Virus record (IMG/VR): IMGVR_UViG_3300025687_000445
Span: 1 to 20,093 of that record
From: a virus
Strand: one strand, 5' to 3'
Length of the DNA: 20,093 nucleotides
The translations under genes were made by a program, and so were the position numbers. Of the stretch, positions 11,401 through 16,487 are shown in pieces. The first letter of the stretch is position 1. Each line of letters opens with the position of its first letter. Under the pieces are notes generated by a model that worked only from the letters and a program-made list of their open reading frames with translations, searched no databases and was not told the DNA's origin.

Positions 11401-11602
11401 CTTCGCAGTATTCTCGGAGTTTTCGTATCGCATCATCATACAGATCCGCCCTTCTCATGTCAAGAAGAATTTCCATTACCATTCTCTTGTAGACGACATT
11501 CACTCCGTATTTAGCAATTTCGCGAATGGTTTCCGAGTCCATAGCAACCTTGTCTGCAACTTCCCGTAGAATGAACTCATCTTCCATGTCGGGAACATTC
11601 AT
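11384..11602 (-). CDS. Unknown helical 72-residue protein
   Basis: The product is not recognised. It is helical and acidic at the N-terminus (NVPDMEDEFILREVADKVAMD), and has a C-terminal RRADLYDDAIRKLREYCEDEYF helix. The ATG at 11602 is chosen because it overlaps the DUF4385 stop as ATGA and has GGAAAG about seven bases upstream. Two in-frame ATGs further up would read into DUF4385. It overlaps the start of the methyltransferase gene, so the three genes form a coupled set. Confidence 0.7.
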   Translation of the reverse strand: MNVPDMEDEFILREVADKVAMDSETIREIAKYGVNVVYKRMVMEILLDMRRADLYDDAIRKLREYCEDEYFS

Positions 11603-12057
11603 CTGCATTCTTTCCATTGACTCTTCATGCTCAAATACTTTTGGTTGGTCCTCGCTGAATCGAAGTACTTCTTGAAGATTCTACTACTTTGATAGTACTT
11701 GCAAGTGTTCCAATCGTTTTCCTGTGGAAGAACCTTCCTGTTCTCATCGTACTTTCTTCCACTGTGGTGATTGGCATATCTCAAACTACGAGTCCACCCC
11801 ATCATCAGGAACTTTCTTGCCATGTCAGCACCAACGAAATCACCTTGTTCCAAATAGTTCAGGAACATGGAATGAATTTTCTTTGCAGACTTCTCCGCAA
11901 TCGGGGGGATTCGAAACTTCCAATGTGGACATATCTCGGACTTGTAAGGCTCAACGAGAAGAACACCCTGTTCACCCCGTCCTATTTGATAGAGTTCTGG
12001 GTTCTTGCGAAAATTGATTTCCTTGTAGTTCAGATCGTAGTTGAACTTGTTTCTCAT
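11599..12057 (-). CDS. DUF4385 family protein
   Basis: The 152-residue product carries the conserved pattern of DUF4385. FNYDLNYKEINFRKNPELY (5-23) is followed by GRGEQGVLLVEPYKSEICPHW (26-46), then QGDFVGADMARKFLMMGWTR, then RYANHHSGRKYD. The highly conserved EPYKSE and DFVGxDMARKF blocks make the family assignment firm, but no function has been established for it. The ATG at 12057 is preferred over an upstream in-frame ATG because GGAG lies six bases before it. The stop overlaps the next gene as ATGA. Confidence 0.88.
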   Translation of the reverse strand: MRNKFNYDLNYKEINFRKNPELYQIGRGEQGVLLVEPYKSEICPHWKFRIPPIAEKSAKKIHSMFLNYLEQGDFVGADMARKFLMMGWTRSLRYANHHSGRKYDENRKVLPQENDWNTCKYYQSSRIFKKYFDSARTNQKYLSMKSQWKECR

Positions 12058-12079
12058 TGGTTCTCCACAAATCACTGAC

Positions 12080-12107
12080 AAAAGGAAGAGGAGTTCTTTT
12101 GCTCCTC
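12080..12107 (-). terminator. Weak terminator-like hairpin
   Basis: GAGGAG/CTCCTC with an eight-base loop is followed by TTCCTTTTG on the minus strand, in the 100-base gap between two small genes. The T tract is poor, so it may instead be a leader hairpin for DUF4385. Nothing else is seen in this gap. Confidence 0.3.
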
Positions 12108-12159
12108 AGATACTCATGTTGAAGTCCATGATCCCCGTAGGTTTTCACCTCTGGAGTTA

Positions 12160-12333
12160 TCACTCTTCCTCCTCGTCTGGATTGTCGATTTCGATGCCAC
12201 CTTCGATTCGTTTTCTGCAAATCTCTTCTGTTTGAAATGGACCATACCAATTTGTCCAAGTCTTGTTCCAAAAAATCCAAGTCCCGTCCTCAAGACGCTC
12301 CATTAGATTGGGGTTCCACTTATCCATTTTCAT
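12160..12333 (-). CDS. Unknown 57-residue Trp-rich protein
   Basis: A small protein with five Trp residues (DKWNPNLMERLEDGTWIFWNKTW split across residues 4-26, then WYGPFQTEEICRKRIEGG) and an acidic tail ending EEEE. The pattern of a W-x-F/W strand followed by GPF and a short helix suggests a small mixed alpha/beta domain. The ATG at 12333 has AAGG about ten bases upstream and overlaps the preceding gene by 14 bases. An alternative start lies two codons downstream. Not recognised further. Confidence 0.65.
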   Translation of the reverse strand: MKMDKWNPNLMERLEDGTWIFWNKTWTNWYGPFQTEEICRKRIEGGIEIDNPDEEEE

Positions 12334-12604
12334 TTTCTTTTCGCCTTCTCTCATGAAAATCTCTCGGCGATTCCCATATGGTCTCTCCCTTGTTCAAGAG
12401 ATCTTTGTTTGCTTTGTAAAAGATGAGTCCCATAATACCAAATGAGAGAAACATTCCCAACCAAATGGGAATTTCGCGAGACACCATGAGTGCTCCGAGC
12501 ATGACATTGATACAAGTCATTAAAACCAAAGCTGTGGTGGCATACCTTTGCTTATCATCAGCAATCTCTAGTTGCTTTTTTCTATTTTCACTGGCCATGC
12601 TCAT
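12320..12604 (-). CDS. Two-helix membrane protein, 94 residues
   Basis: The N-terminal 25 residues are polar and helical (SENRKKQLEIADDKQRYAT). Two hydrophobic helices follow, near 26-46 (TALVLMTCINVMLGALMV) and 50-68 (IPIWLGMFLSFGIMGLIFY), then a charged tail rich in Arg, Lys and Glu. It is probably an inner-membrane hairpin. The ATG at 12604 is chosen because GGAG lies six bases upstream. Phage two-helix proteins of this size include holins, antiholins and superinfection factors, but nothing here allows a choice. Confidence 0.75.
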   Translation of the reverse strand: MSMASENRKKQLEIADDKQRYATTALVLMTCINVMLGALMVSREIPIWLGMFLSFGIMGLIFYKANKDLLNKGETIWESPRDFHERRRKENENG

Positions 12605-12658
12605 TACAATCTCCAATATTCTCGGTGAGATAGAAGTTAAAACCATCCGTTTTCAATT

Positions 12659-12853
12659 TCATTGCAGTCCCAACTCTTCATCCAGTTGCGACAGGTCGTC
12701 CATTGCACGAGCACTGAGGGATTTTCGCAACCTAACTATTTCCCACTTCGCATCCCTCAAAGTTCGCACTTCGGTTTCATCCAACTCGCGTTCGTTTGCA
12801 CCAAAAATGATTCTATCTATTCTAGAGAGAATGTCAAGTTCCTGAATGTTCAT
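12659..12853 (-). CDS. Unknown 64-residue charged helical protein
   Basis: The product (NIQELDILSRIDRIIFGANE, then TEVRTLRDAKWEIVRLRKSLSA) is helical and strongly charged, and probably forms a short helical hairpin. The start has GGAGG four bases upstream. It lies between the zinc-finger gene and the two-helix membrane protein on the same strand, with short gaps. Not recognised. Confidence 0.75.
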   Translation of the reverse strand: MNIQELDILSRIDRIIFGANERELDETEVRTLRDAKWEIVRLRKSLSARAMDDLSQLDEELGLQ

Positions 12854-12869
12854 TTTTCCTCCATTTCAC

Positions 12870-13085
12870 TCACCGTGCTCTCCAGTACTCCCTTTCAAGG
12901 CGACGCACATTCTCACCACCCTTTGCGATGATGACTTCACCCGCCGTCTTGTGATTGTAGATCATTCTTGCAACCACCTTCGGGGGATTCTTCTGTGAAC
13001 AAGAAACGCAAGAAGTCGCGTCTGGAAGAACCTCAAGGCGAGCAGAAGGAATTTCGATGCTGCAATGGACGCAAAGTCTGTTCAT
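12870..13085 (-). CDS. DksA/TraR-type C4 zinc-finger protein
   Basis: The 71-residue product has Cys at 5, 8, 26 and 29 in a C-x2-C-x17-C-x2-C arrangement (CVHCS, then CVSCS). This is the spacing of the DksA/TraR zinc finger, and the IPSARLEVLPDA segment between the pairs also fits (family pattern I-P-x-x-R). DksA and TraR bind the RNA polymerase secondary channel and change promoter choice. This protein has only the finger plus a basic C-terminal tail, so binding to the polymerase is not assured. The ATG at 13085 has GGAG seven bases upstream. It starts four bases after the preceding stop. Confidence 0.75.
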   Translation of the reverse strand: MNRLCVHCSIEIPSARLEVLPDATSCVSCSQKNPPKVVARMIYNHKTAGEVIIAKGGENVRRLEREYWRAR

Positions 13086-13089
13086 ACAA

Positions 13090-13287
13090 TCACTCCGAAC
13101 CAACAACATATTCACGAAGAAATTTCACATCAATTCGATGCTGCGTTCGCTCAAGAAGATTCGTCTCCTTCCGAATCTTCTTCCCAATCCTACCCCGAGA
13201 AATTCGGTGATGGACTAGGTGACGAGCAAACGCCTTTCCTTCTCTCTCCGCCTCGATGTCAAAGCGGTCAAGCACTCTCTTAGCCAT
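13090..13287 (-). CDS. Small basic protein, 65 residues
   Basis: The product is rich in Arg, Lys and His (GKAFARHLVHHRISRGRIGKK, then RTQHRIDVKFLREYV). It is therefore a possible nucleic-acid binder, but no family is recognised. The ATG at 13287 is preceded by GGTGG at about six bases. An earlier in-frame ATG overlaps the small membrane gene and is rejected. It starts two bases after the stop at 13290. Confidence 0.65.
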   Translation of the reverse strand: MAKRVLDRFDIEAEREGKAFARHLVHHRISRGRIGKKIRKETNLLERTQHRIDVKFLREYVVGSE

Positions 13288-13289
13288 GA

Positions 13290-13418
13290 TCAACCACCAG
13301 TGTACCAATTGTGCGTGAAGGTAGCGACGATTGTGATCCATGCAGTCACAAGAGTGATTCCCAAGATCGTCCCGATTGCTTTGCCAAATGATTCGGCACC
13401 GTTCTTCTGTTCATCCAT
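13290..13418 (-). CDS. 42-residue single-helix membrane protein
   Basis: A short gene with a polar N-terminus (MDEQKNGAESFGKAIG) and one hydrophobic helix (TILGITLVTAWITIVATF, about residues 17-34). It ends HNWYTGG. The start has AAGGA seven bases upstream. It is the first protein gene after tRNA-Ile and the consensus promoter at 13533-13560. It is probably a phage inner-membrane peptide of unknown role. Confidence 0.7.
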   Translation of the reverse strand: MDEQKNGAESFGKAIGTILGITLVTAWITIVATFTHNWYTGG

Positions 13419-13446
13419 AATAAATTCCTTAAAACTTTTTATCGAA

Positions 13447-13520
13447 TAGGCCGATCAGGATTCGAACCTGCTTTGAAGAGTTATAAGCTCCACTGAGAAA
13501 AACCGTTCCTCCCTCGGCCC
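13447..13520 (-). tRNA. tRNA-Ile (anticodon UAU), irregular
   Basis: The acceptor GGGCCGA/TCGGCCT pairs with a G-T end pair. A D arm with GAG/CTC follows. The anticodon stem TGGAG/CTCTT has a mismatch and a G-T pair, and loop CTTATAA gives TAT. The T arm GCAGG TTCGAAT CCTGA has one mismatch. The discriminator is A and no CCA is encoded. The several mismatches suggest a degenerate or lightly used tRNA reading AUA. Confidence 0.75.
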
Positions 13521-13532
13521 GTGTCATGCACA

Positions 13533-13560
13533 ATTATACACCATCAATCGGAAGTGTCAA
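13533..13560 (-). promoter_or_regulatory. Consensus sigma70 promoter for tRNA-Ile and downstream genes
   Basis: TTGACA (13555-13560), a 16-base spacer and TATAAT (13533-13538) on the minus strand match both consensus boxes perfectly. It overlaps the 3' end of the upstream gene and begins 13 bases upstream of tRNA-Ile. Confidence 0.85.
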
Positions 13561-13804
13561 GATCAATTCGGCACTTTTTATTGTTCACATGGCCATTCTC
13601 GTTCTTGACGAGATAGTTGGACTTTTGCCTATCTTCATCGTGTCCAACCCTGTAGTTCACCAATGAAATACCAATGTTCCGAAGATCTGCTTGAGCTGAT
13701 TCTGAAACTGCCCACCAGTCCATGATTGCTTTTGCCTTTCGGATCGAGGAATCTTCTTCCGACCCCAATGGAATATCGATGTGCAGCCTAAACTCGTTCG
13801 CCAT
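13544..13804 (-). CDS. Unknown 86-residue protein
   Basis: Not recognised. An N-terminal strand (ANEFRLHIDIPLG) is followed by a helix (RKAKAIMDWWAVSESAQADL) and a second strand (GISLVNYRVG). The tail is polar and lysine-rich. The start has GGAG about nine bases upstream. The last residues are encoded inside the promoter of tRNA-Ile. It follows the preceding stop by six bases. Confidence 0.75.
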   Translation of the reverse strand: MANEFRLHIDIPLGSEEDSSIRKAKAIMDWWAVSESAQADLRNIGISLVNYRVGHDEDRQKSNYLVKNENGHVNNKKCRIDLDTSD

Positions 13805-13810
13805 GATAAA

Positions 13811-14098
13811 TCACTCCAAAGTGAAGACCTTGATGTCGCTTACATCAGGTGCATTTTTAATGTGGGTGAGAACTTCTTTTGCCAAGTCCGAAATCAAAAT
13901 GTTTTCTCTTTCTGCCCTGTCAACTGCCAACCAAAAAAGATAAGTCAAGTTGTCACTAGATCGAAGAGGAATCATGTCTCCGTCCTTGATCGTCACCATA
14001 CTATACATCCCATCCCCAGCATAGTCAATCCCAATTACGAGCCTTTTTTTTCCGCCCTTGGAATTTTCCATCTTGTCTTTCCGATAGAAGCTGTTCAT
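13811..14098 (-). CDS. Unknown 95-residue protein with an RNase H-like first strand
   Basis: After a basic N-terminus comes KRLVIGIDYAGDGMYSMVTI (residues 18-37). This looks like the opening beta hairpin of actin- or RNase H-like folds (G-I-D-x-A-x-x-G). A helix (FWLAVDRAERENILISDLAKEVLTHI) and a final strand KVFTL follow. The size is too small for an active nuclease, so function stays open. Starts at 14098 (no clear Shine-Dalgarno) or 14071 (GGAAAG upstream) are both possible. It follows the upstream stop by seven bases. Confidence 0.7.
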   Translation of the reverse strand: MNSFYRKDKMENSKGGKKRLVIGIDYAGDGMYSMVTIKDGDMIPLRSSDNLTYLFWLAVDRAERENILISDLAKEVLTHIKNAPDVSDIKVFTLE

Positions 14099-14105
14099 TT
14101 TTTAT

Positions 14106-14546
14106 TTATCCCCCCATCGCTTTCCATCGAGAGTAGAGAGTTGTGGTCAAGTAGATGTTGCTGTACTCTGAGAAGACTTCACGGACCTCCAAGTCGGTCA
14201 CAGAACCCCTGAATGACTTGTTGTCGTTCCTTCCATCACCCCGCGAGGGAACCAATGAGACCAAAGGAAAACTTCCAAATTCCATGACCCATCCTCTGCA
14301 TTCCGTTCCGTCGAACTTCTCTTTCATGTCCATCCAAGATTCATATTTCCATGTGTATATCAAATCCAAAACTTCGGAAATGTCATCGAAGTAAATATCA
14401 ATCTGACGAGAGATTTGCCTTTCGTTTCCGTACTTGTCCTTTTCTTTTCCGAGGACTACACGAACCTTACCCCGAAACTTCTTGATTGATGCTTTCTGAC
14501 GTCTCGTCAACTTGCCGAACAGAGACCTCGGTTTCACTGTTTTCAT
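14106..14546 (-). CDS. Unknown 146-residue protein
   Basis: Not recognised. A basic N-terminus (LFGKLTRRQKASIKKFRGKVRV) is followed by an alpha/beta body: QIDIYFDDISEVLDLIYTWKY, then WVMEFGSFPLVSLVPSRGDG, then VREVFSEYSNIYLTTTLYSRW. The ATG at 14546 has GGAG ten bases upstream, inside the preceding gene. A longer GTG start at 14594 adds a stretch that looks like out-of-frame sequence. With the chosen start the two genes share 80 bases in different frames. Confidence 0.7.
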   Translation of the reverse strand: MKTVKPRSLFGKLTRRQKASIKKFRGKVRVVLGKEKDKYGNERQISRQIDIYFDDISEVLDLIYTWKYESWMDMKEKFDGTECRGWVMEFGSFPLVSLVPSRGDGRNDNKSFRGSVTDLEVREVFSEYSNIYLTTTLYSRWKAMGG

Positions 14547-14715
14547 TCTTATAGTTCTCCAAGAAATTCGCAATCTCTTCCATGCGACCACCACGGAGAT
14601 GATCGAGCATCTTCTTCAGGTGAATGAGACTTCGGTTGATGATGACCTGGTTGTAGTGAAGCCTCTCGATTTCGTTTGAGACATCGCGAATAAAATTCTC
14701 AAGGCCTTCTTTCAT
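14467..14715 (-). CDS. Unknown helical 82-residue protein
   Basis: The product is helical, starting MKEGLENFIRDVSNEIERLHYN, and probably forms a coiled coil through residue 60. A polar, acidic tail of about 25 residues (ETEVSVRQVDETSESINQE) follows. The tail is encoded in the 80 bases shared with the next gene. The start overlaps the preceding stop as ATGA. Not recognised. Confidence 0.7.
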   Translation of the reverse strand: MKEGLENFIRDVSNEIERLHYNQVIINRSLIHLKKMLDHLRGGRMEEIANFLENYKNENSETEVSVRQVDETSESINQEVSG

Positions 14716-15029
14716 TCCATTTCTCGCACTTTGATCTTGTCGTCTTCAAGAACAGGATAGTCTTCTTCTGAATCCCAAATTTCAACTTCCCTGATCTCAT
14801 CAACCTCCAATTCGGTTTCGGTCCAGTAGACGCGAATCAGTTCAGCCTCTTCGGTTGTGACATTGTGGTAATGATAATCGCGAACTGGAGTCTTGATACT
14901 ATAACCAGTGGATGAATATGGAACGGGACAATTCCCAGCTAGATGTTCGAGTTTTTGCCAATGGGTGTCCTTCTCATACGAGATGGTCGGTTCTTGAACC
15001 GCAATTTTCACTGTTACTTGCTTTTTCAT
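14712..15029 (-). CDS. Unknown 105-residue beta-rich protein
   Basis: Not recognised. Strand-like N-terminus (KKQVTVKIAVQEPTISYEKD), a Tyr/His-rich middle (TPVRDYHYHNVTTEEAELI) and an acidic C-terminal half (WTETELEVDEIREVEIWDSE). It may be a small phage accessory protein. The ATG at 15029 is chosen over two upstream ATGs because GGAGG lies five bases before it. It overlaps the end of the preceding gene by 56 bases, and its stop overlaps the next start as ATGA. Confidence 0.75.
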   Translation of the reverse strand: MKKQVTVKIAVQEPTISYEKDTHWQKLEHLAGNCPVPYSSTGYSIKTPVRDYHYHNVTTEEAELIRVYWTETELEVDEIREVEIWDSEEDYPVLEDDKIKVREME

Positions 15030-15198
15030 GGTGACCTCCATTTGCAACCAGTAAACCGACTTTTCTTTTTCGGTCCCTGTTCTGAATCAAAAGTAGATGC
15101 TCCAGTGCATCATCGAAATCGCGAGTAGCGTAGAGAAGCTTTCCATACACTTGCTTTCCTACACTCACCATCTCCCGTATCTGATATTCCGACTTCAC
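14974..15198 (-). CDS. Unknown 74-residue protein, GTG start
   Basis: The first 50 residues look genuine (KSEYQIREMVSVGKQVYGKL, then RDFDDALEHLLLIQNRDRKR) and helical. The last 25 residues overlap the next gene and look less protein-like. The start is GTG at 15198, three bases after the stop of the acidic gene, with only a weak GAG upstream. Not recognised; the C-terminal end could be extended by chance. Confidence 0.55.
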   Translation of the reverse strand: MKSEYQIREMVSVGKQVYGKLLYATRDFDDALEHLLLIQNRDRKRKVGLLVANGGHHEKASNSENCGSRTDHLV

Positions 15199-15201
15199 GA
15201 A

Positions 15202-15372
15202 TTACTCATTATCAAAATCGAAGGATTCCCAATCGATGTCTTCTTCTTCAGGGAACTCGTCGTCTTCCTCATATTCAAAATCTTCTTCGTCTTCCTCAAA
15301 GGGTTCTTCGCCATCTTCCTCTTCGGAGAATTCTTCATTTTCTTCTTCGTAGTCGTAGTCTTCGTCGCCCAT
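15202..15372 (-). CDS. Extremely acidic 56-residue protein
   Basis: The product has 36 Asp or Glu among 56 residues and no Lys or Arg. The acidic runs (for example EEDEEDFEYEEDDEF) are spaced by Phe, Tyr and Trp. The start at 15372 has AGGAG six bases upstream, and a late-type CTAAATAG lies about 20 bases further up. Such composition is seen in DNA-mimic proteins such as Ocr, in some phage inhibitors, and also in non-specific acidic tails. No specific family is recognised. It is the first gene of a run of five closely spaced small genes. Confidence 0.75.
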   Translation of the reverse strand: MGDEDYDYEEENEEFSEEEDGEEPFEEDEEDFEYEEDDEFPEEEDIDWESFDFDNE

Positions 15373-15393
15373 GTGCTTCTCCTATGTGCGATT

Positions 15394-15401
15394 CTATTTA
15401 G
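15394..15401 (-). promoter_or_regulatory. Possible late-type promoter, CTAAATAG
   Basis: A relative of the late consensus in the 67-base gap upstream of the acidic gene. The match is imperfect. It lies just beyond the terminator of the upstream gene, where a new promoter would be expected. Confidence 0.35.
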
Positions 15402-15426
15402 ACTGAAGTTCAAGAATCAAACGAGC

Positions 15427-15454
15427 AAAACAAAGATTTTCATGAAAATCTTTG
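15427..15454 (-). terminator. Terminator overlapping a stop codon
   Basis: CAAAGATTTTCATGAAAATCTTTG (15431-15454, a perfect inverted repeat with 10-bp arms) is followed by TTTTG. The TGA stop of the gene at 15440-15628 lies in the loop region. Confidence 0.65.
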
Positions 15455-15628
15455 AACACCAGACATTTCTTTTTCGAGAAGTTGATCGCGAAGATCCCCG
15501 ATCTCAGCAATAGCCTCCGCAAGGAGTTTGCGGGGAATCCACGCCACCGTATCAGTGCCCTTTTGGTTGTCTGGATTGTTGAACCACTTCAACTTGTAGA
15601 CCACATCGACATTTTCTTTCATGTGCAT
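15440..15628 (-). CDS. Unknown 62-residue protein
   Basis: The product (HMKENVDVVYKLKWFNN, then TVAWIPRKLLAEAIAEIGDLRDQLLEK) has a short strand followed by a long amphipathic helix. It may dimerise. The ATG at 15628 is chosen over one at 15646 because AAGGAGG lies eight bases before it, and the upstream ATG has no site. The stop lies inside a terminator palindrome. Not recognised. Confidence 0.75.
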   Translation of the reverse strand: MHMKENVDVVYKLKWFNNPDNQKGTDTVAWIPRKLLAEAIAEIGDLRDQLLEKEMSGVQRFS

Positions 15629-15642
15629 TCTGAAATCCTCCT

Positions 15643-15849
15643 TCATATTCTATCACAACAATTCAAATTCATAACAGACCTTTTACACTGTTCGGCTGTT
15701 AACTGTATTTCCAATATCTTGTTCAGGGTTCTTCGCGACCATGTGTTTACATCTTCATTCGCTTTTCTATTGAAGTCATAATCACAAATACTATCCACGC
15801 AAACAGTCAACAACTTGTTTGCTTCTACCAACTTTCTCTCATCGACCAT
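15643..15849 (-). CDS. Unknown 68-residue protein
   Basis: Not recognised. The product starts MVDERKLVEANKLLTVCVDS, continues with NEDVNTWSRRTLNKILEIQL, and ends with three Cys in the last 15 residues. The ATG at 15849 has GGGAG eight bases upstream. A longer frame with a TTG start at 15942 overlaps the previous gene and lacks support. It follows the lysozyme-like gene by 38 bases and likely shares its promoter. Confidence 0.6.
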   Translation of the reverse strand: MVDERKLVEANKLLTVCVDSICDYDFNRKANEDVNTWSRRTLNKILEIQLTAEQCKRSVMNLNCCDRI

Positions 15850-15887
15850 CCACTTTCTCCCAAGTACACACGCATCCTTGCGAGATT

Positions 15888-16364
15888 TCAATCGAACACG
15901 GACATGAATCTGTCTCTCCAATGCTTGGTGTTCGAATACCAATTGTTGTTCAAACCAGTCGGATCGTTCTCCGCTCCGATGGGAGCATATCTTGAAGCAA
16001 GAAATCGAAGATACTCGACTTTCTCACCAGCGTTCTTCCAACGAACTCTATTCTTCACGATAGTTGCCGCCGCCCATCCTGCTTGCCTGTCGAGGGTCTT
16101 CGTCCAAGGTTCATCTTTTCTTCCTATTGCTCTTGGGTTGGATATGACCCCGAATTCCTTTCCGTGACCACCATTCTCAGCTTTGCGAATGGCAAAAAGT
16201 ATAGAAAGATTCTCGTAGTCTTTGTCTGAGATGTCATTTCTTTTTGCAGCAACCAGTATGACGGAATACTCCTTGCCAAATTGCTTCTTCAATCCTTCGT
16301 GAAAGGATTGATGCTTCATTGGACAGAAACCGAGCAGGAGGATAGGTATGAGGAGATTTATCAT
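15888..16364 (-). CDS. Secreted, possible lysozyme-like protein
   Basis: The 158-residue product begins with a hydrophobic signal (MINLLIPILLLGFC), which may be a signal peptide, a signal anchor or a weak lipobox ending at Cys14. The body contains IRKAENGGHGKEFGV near residues 58-72, then DRQAGWAAATIVKNRVRWKN and RYAPIGAENDPTGLNNNW. This arrangement is like small phage muralytic or transglycosylase-like domains, with the ENG Glu as a candidate catalytic residue. The family is not certain. A host-type promoter and a hairpin precede the gene. It may act in lysis or in cell-wall access. No clear Shine-Dalgarno sequence is seen. Confidence 0.65.
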   Translation of the reverse strand: MINLLIPILLLGFCPMKHQSFHEGLKKQFGKEYSVILVAAKRNDISDKDYENLSILFAIRKAENGGHGKEFGVISNPRAIGRKDEPWTKTLDRQAGWAAATIVKNRVRWKNAGEKVEYLRFLASRYAPIGAENDPTGLNNNWYSNTKHWRDRFMSVFD

Positions 16365-16374
16365 AATTGTCTTT

Positions 16375-16390
16375 GGCGACTTTCGTCGCC
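16375..16390 (-). promoter_or_regulatory. GAAA-capped hairpin in a short 5' leader
   Basis: GGCGAC-GAAA-GTCGCC forms a perfect 6-bp stem with a GNRA tetraloop between the promoter and the start at 16364. It ends about ten bases before the ATG. This could stabilise the mRNA or affect initiation, since no Shine-Dalgarno is seen. Confidence 0.45.
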
Positions 16391-16403
16391 CGAGACACCC
16401 AAA

Positions 16404-16431
16404 ATTATATACTCCCCGATTCGGGAGTCAA
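16404..16431 (-). promoter_or_regulatory. Host-type promoter with a palindrome in its spacer
   Basis: TTGACT (16426-16431), a 16-base spacer and TATAAT (16404-16409) on the minus strand. The spacer and the edge of the -35 box contain the inverted repeat ACTCCC-6 bases-GGGAGT (16411-16428). This is a plausible operator position for a repressor controlling the lysozyme-like gene. Confidence 0.75.
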
Positions 16432-16487
16432 GTAGCTTATCGTCATTTTTCTTTTTTCAGTAAAGAAAAACTTGGAACTTCTCGATT

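Noticed and set aside
11905-11925. A tRNA-like GGGGGGATTCGAAACTTCC
   Set aside because: It lies in the conserved DUF4385 coding sequence and lacks tRNA stems.
11972-12280. A 102-residue minus-strand frame across the DUF4385 start
   Set aside because: A short part looks protein-like (VITPEVKTYGDHGLQHEYL), but the frame overlaps DUF4385 and the Trp-rich gene, and no start or ribosome site fits.
14103-14110. GATAAATA just upstream of the gene at 14098
   Set aside because: It overlaps the start region and the next gene's stop with no room for a leader; it is probably A/T-rich chance sequence.
15195-15413. A Lys/Thr-rich 72-residue frame
   Set aside because: It is the shifted frame of the acidic 56-residue gene (GAA/GAC repeats read as AAG/ACG). 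The acidic frame has the AGGAG site.
16446-16466. A/T-only inverted repeat TTTTTCTTT/AAAGAAAAA after the 352-residue gene
   Set aside because: No T-run follows on either strand and the stem is all A-T, so a terminator is not supported.
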